16,872 nucleotides of DNA from an uncultured Eubacterium sp. GTDB lineage: Bacteria; Bacillota; Clostridia; Lachnospirales; Lachnospiraceae. The DNA lies in NCBI GenBank assembly GCA_958446835.1, contig CAUCXT010000049.1:1-16872 (forward strand). Reading direction: 5' to 3'. Each line of letters starts with the position of its first letter. The stretch's first letter is position 1. This document shows positions 14,270 to 16,872 of the stretch, piece after piece. Below the pieces are notes generated by a model. It worked only from the letters and a program-made list of their open reading frames with translations, searched no databases and was not told where the DNA came from. The translations under genes were made by a program, and so were the position numbers.

Positions 14270-15143
14270 GGAAGTATTGTTTGATACCAATGAGATGACA
14301 AGTTCAAAGAGATATCTCCACACTCCGAGCGAATTTGCTAGGAAGAAGCTCATATATGTTCAGGAGACAGGAAAGCTTAAGAGTCTTAAGCCGCATGTGA
14401 GCGGAAGAAGCAATCTGGAATCCTATCTTTTTATGATTGTGATGTCCGGAAGTGGAAGAGTGTCATTTGACGGAAAGGATTACAGCGTAAAGGCTGGGGA
14501 CTGTGCTTTTATTGACTGCCGCAGAAGCTATGAGCATTGCAGCGGAGAGGATTCGCAGTGGGAGCTTATGTGGGTTCACATGGACGGTGCACTGCTTAGG
14601 GATTATTATGGCATATTCCTTGAAAAAAACGGAGGTTCTCCTGTTTTTAAGGCAGCAGATATAAAGAAATACAGTGGCATTATTGATGAGGTTATGTCAA
14701 ATCAGGATGAGAAGGACATTACAAGTGAGTATGTAAGCCATAATCTTCTCACCAATCTTGTCACAACAGTGCTTGTTGAGATTATCAACGAGGGCAATAA
14801 GAAGCTCAATCCGGATATACTCAACAGTATCCGCGAATCTGTAAATGCCAGATTCAAGGAGGAGGACTTGCTTGAGAGTGTGTGCGGTGAATACGGCATG
14901 GATGAGATAACCATAAACAGGCAGTTCAAGGATAAGTACGGAATTGACCTGTGCGACTACATTCTCAACAGAAGATTTAACTGTGCCAAGGAGCTTTTAA
15001 GATTTTCGGTAAAGCCGGTGAAGGAGATAGTGGTTGAATCAGGTATAATGAACACGGATTTGTTCAGACACCTTTTTATTGAGAATGAGGGCATGACTGC
15101 CGAAGAATATAGGAAAAAGTGGGCACAGTGGAACAGAGGATAA
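14262..15143 (+). CDS. AraC-family transcriptional regulator with cupin N-terminus
   Basis: This protein of about 293 residues has the usual layout of sugar-sensing AraC regulators. The N-terminal beta-rich cupin-like domain contains MSGSGRVSFDGKDYSVKAGD (about 61-80) and CAFIDCRRSYEH. A helical linker leads to two helix-turn-helix units at about 200-240 (CGEYGMDEITINRQFKDKYG) and 250-289 (VKEIVVESGIMNTDLFRHLF then MTAEEYRKKWA). I chose the TTG at 14262 because AGGAGG lies nine bases upstream; a longer frame exists back to 14226 but has no ribosome-binding site. The start overlaps the end of the SDR gene, which implies translational coupling and suggests that it regulates this operon or a sugar pathway linked to it. 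The effector is unknown. Confidence 0.88.
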   Translation: MSEEVLFDTNEMTSSKRYLHTPSEFARKKLIYVQETGKLKSLKPHVSGRSNLESYLFMIVMSGSGRVSFDGKDYSVKAGDCAFIDCRRSYEHCSGEDSQWELMWVHMDGALLRDYYGIFLEKNGGSPVFKAADIKKYSGIIDEVMSNQDEKDITSEYVSHNLLTNLVTTVLVEIINEGNKKLNPDILNSIRESVNARFKEEDLLESVCGEYGMDEITINRQFKDKYGIDLCDYILNRRFNCAKELLRFSVKPVKEIVVESGIMNTDLFRHLFIENEGMTAEEYRKKWAQWNRG

Positions 15144-15151
15144 AAAAGTGC

Positions 15152-15180
15152 TTGCATTCTATAGAATAGTGTGATATAGT
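15152..15180 (+). promoter_or_regulatory. Promoter of the rimP-nusA operon
   Basis: TTGCAT at 15152-15157 is followed by 17 bases and TATAGT at 15175-15180. It starts eight bases after the stop of the AraC-family gene and leads into a structured leader. Confidence 0.65.
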
Positions 15181-15211
15181 ATTAGCTGATTTATGATACA
15201 TGTTGACTGGC

Positions 15212-15244
15212 AAGAGTGGGTGTGAACCCACTCTTTCGTTTTAC
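15212..15244 (+). terminator. Terminator hairpin in the rimP leader
   Basis: AAGAGTGGGT (15212-15221) pairs perfectly with ACCCACTCTT (15226-15235) around a GTGA loop, followed by TCGTTTTACTTT. It lies about 25 bases after the expected transcript start and about 60 bases before rimP. It may end the upstream operon and act as an attenuator for rimP-nusA. Its position fits the rimP-leader RNA motif reported upstream of rimP in Firmicutes; that match is from memory and was not tested. Confidence 0.7.
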
Positions 15245-15306
15245 TTTAGGGTTTATCTCTTTTACAGGAAGCCCTTGGTGGATGTGTTTTAACAGGAAAG
15301 GACATT

Positions 15307-15774
15307 ATGGCAAGAAGAGAGGAATATGAGGCAAAGGCCGAAGCAATGATTACTCCTATAATAGAGGCTAATCATTTTGAACTGGTTGACGTTGAGTATG
15401 TGAAGGAAGGCAGCAGCTGGTACCTTAGAGCTTATATTGACAAGGAGGGCGGAATCACGGTAGATGACTGCGAGCTTGTGAGCAGGGCATTTTCTGATTT
15501 ACTTGACAAGGAAGATTTCATTGATGATGCGTACATTCTTGAGGTGAGCTCACCGGGACTTTTAAGACCGCTCAAGAAGGATAAGGATTTTAAGAGAAAC
15601 ATTGGCAATGAGGTTGAGTTAAGACTCTACAAGGCGGTCAACAAGGTGAAGGAAGACCGCGGTATTCTTACAGCATTTGATGACAGCACAGTTACAATAG
15701 AGCATGAGGATGGCACAACCGCTGTCTACGAAAGGGCGGCACTTGCACTCATAAGACTTGCATTCGATTTTTAA
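15307..15774 (+). CDS. rimP: Ribosome maturation factor RimP
   Basis: RimP binds the 30S ribosomal subunit and assists its maturation. The 155-residue length is normal. The N-terminal domain contains ANHFELVDVEYVKEG then WYLRAYIDKEGGITVDDCE (about 20-59) and VSRAFSDLLD, followed by the conserved YILEVSSPGLLRPLKKDKDF (about 78-97). The C-terminal SH3-like domain contains RGILTAFDDSTVTIE (about 118-132). The ATG follows AGGAAAGG. The gene starts the classical rimP-nusA order; nusA begins 117 bases after its stop, a rather long gap for this operon. Confidence 0.95.
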   Translation: MARREEYEAKAEAMITPIIEANHFELVDVEYVKEGSSWYLRAYIDKEGGITVDDCELVSRAFSDLLDKEDFIDDAYILEVSSPGLLRPLKKDKDFKRNIGNEVELRLYKAVNKVKEDRGILTAFDDSTVTIEHEDGTTAVYERAALALIRLAFDF

Positions 15775-15785
15775 AAAAACAGTTT

Positions 15786-15817
15786 ATAAAATTAAAGATG
15801 CGAAGCATCAATTTTAT
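15786..15817. repeat. Nested hairpin between rimP and nusA
   Basis: ATAAAATT (15786-15793) pairs with AATTTTAT (15810-15817), and inside GATGC pairs with GCATC around a GAA loop, with an AAA bulge on one side. It has no T-tract. A further AGCGAAGCG stretch follows at about 15828-15838. It could be a processing site or an intergenic palindromic repeat. Confidence 0.55.
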
Positions 15818-15891
15818 ATGAGCAGGAAGCGAAGCGGATTGCGAATATCATTGACATTATAGCGATAATATGGTCAGAAATGGAGGATATG

Positions 15892-16872
15892 ATGAACAAG
15901 GAATTAATTGAAGCACTTAATGCACTTGAGAAGGAGAAGGAGATAAGCAAGGAGAAGTTACTTTCAGCTATAGAGACTTCACTTCTTACAGCTTGCAAGA
16001 ATCACTTTGGAAAGGCAGATAATTTCAAGGTGACAATCAACAGGGAGACAGGTGATTTCAAGGTTATCGCCGAGAAAGAGGTTGTCGATGACGTGACAGA
16101 CGACACAACACAGATAAGCCTTGCAGACGCTAAGATGATTAACGCTAAGTATGACATCGGAGATACGGTAAATATTGAGGTTAAGTCGAAGGACTTCGGA
16201 CGTATTGCAATACAGGTTGCCAAGAATGTTATTCTTCAGACCATCCGTGAGGAGGAGAGAAATGTTCTTTTTGATCAGTACAGCAGCAAGGAAAAGGAAG
16301 TTGTGACAGGTGTTGTACAGCGCTATGTTGGGAAGAATGTTATCATCAATCTTGGCAAGGTTGACGCGACACTCAACGAGAGCGAGATGGTAAAGGGTGA
16401 GACCTTTAAGCCTAATGACCGTGTCAAGGTTTATGTGCTTGAGGTAAAGAACGGAAACAAGGGACCTAAGATTTTAGTTTCAAGAACACATCCGGAGCTT
16501 GTGAAGAGACTTTTCGAGGCTGAGGTTGCTGAGGTTCGTGATGGAACAGTTGAGATTATGAATGTGGCAAGAGAGGCAGGCTCAAGAACTAAGATAGCGG
16601 TATGGTCAAGCAATCCGGATGTAGATCCTGTAGGAGCATGTGTAGGTATCAACGGAGCAAGAGTTAACGCTGTTGTTGAGGAGCTTGGCGGAGAGAAGAT
16701 AGATATTGTTGCATGGAATGAGAATGCGGCATATCTGATCGAGAATGCATTAAGCCCTGCTAAGGTTGTATCTGTTATCGCAGACGATGAGGCTAAGACG
16801 GCAAGAGTTGTTGTTCCTGATTACCAGCTTTCACTTGCAATCGGCAAGGAAGGACAGAACGCAAGACTTGCA
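15892..16872 (+). CDS. nusA: Transcription termination/antitermination factor NusA (3' end missing)
   Basis: NusA binds RNA polymerase and modulates pausing, termination and antitermination. The frame is open from two consecutive ATGs (15889 and 15892) to the window end, giving 327 residues of a protein usually about 350-400 residues in Firmicutes. I chose 15892 because GGAGG at 15882-15886 is then five bases away. The N-terminal polymerase-binding domain covers about 1-130 (MNKELIEALNALEKEK, DFGRIAIQVAKNVILQ). The S1 domain is about 133-197 (VVTGVVQRYVGKNVIINLG). The first KH domain contains REAGSRTKIAVWS then GACVGINGARV (about 227-268). The second KH domain, with its GKEGQNARL motif, is reached at the very end. 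Confidence 0.97.
   Translation, partial: MNKELIEALNALEKEKEISKEKLLSAIETSLLTACKNHFGKADNFKVTINRETGDFKVIAEKEVVDDVTDDTTQISLADAKMINAKYDIGDTVNIEVKSKDFGRIAIQVAKNVILQTIREEERNVLFDQYSSKEKEVVTGVVQRYVGKNVIINLGKVDATLNESEMVKGETFKPNDRVKVYVLEVKNGNKGPKILVSRTHPELVKRLFEAEVAEVRDGTVEIMNVAREAGSRTKIAVWSSNPDVDPVGACVGINGARVNAVVEELGGEKIDIVAWNENAAYLIENALSPAKVVSVIADDEAKTARVVVPDYQLSLAIGKEGQNARLA

Overview
The window looks like a chromosomal segment of an anaerobic low-to-mid GC Firmicute, most likely a Lachnospiraceae-type Clostridium. The reasons are a giant fused 2-hydroxyacyl-CoA dehydratase activase typical of Clostridia, clostridial-style rimP and nusA genes, consensus sigma-A promoters, strong AGGAGG ribosome-binding sites and secreted-protein modules common in that family. 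This assignment is inference from gene content; no rRNA is present.

Layout: (1) 1-545, the 3' part of ung (uracil-DNA glycosylase). (2) About 546-4350, an AT-rich accessory stretch. It holds a possible 27-codon ORF ending inside a terminator, two divergent ribbon-helix-helix (RHH) regulator genes separated by back-to-back promoters with palindromes on one of them, a 51-codon ORF, three consecutive hairpins, a lipoprotein gene, a terminator-like hairpin and a secreted protein resembling the start of a larger clostridial surface protein. (3) 4353-6358, an Rnl5/DRB0094-type RNA ligase followed by a bacterial-type poly(ADP-ribose) glycohydrolase with an intact GGG-x7-QEE signature. (4) 6418-6903, the truncated N-terminal half of an EamA-type transporter that runs into a bidirectional terminator. 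(5) 6918-11153 (minus), the 1411-residue fused activase/dehydratase-like protein, divergent from (6) a CorA-family transporter gene. (7) 12393-15143, a probable operon for a rhomboid-like membrane protein with a C-terminal zinc-binding segment, a GDP-6-deoxy-mannose reductase-like SDR and an AraC-family regulator. (8) 15152 to the end, the promoter, structured leader and first two genes (rimP, nusA) of the rimP-nusA operon, with nusA cut by the window end.

How the parts fit: ung, the activase, corA and rimP-nusA look like stable chromosomal genes, while 546-6900 looks like a variable locus containing truncated genes, small regulators and a conflict- or repair-related pair. The most interesting candidates are the RNA ligase plus PARG pair, which may repair RNA and remove ADP-ribose, and the divergent RHH locus, where palindromes coincide with the promoter elements and suggest autoregulation. 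I saw no CRISPR array, tRNA, rRNA, transposase or integrase.
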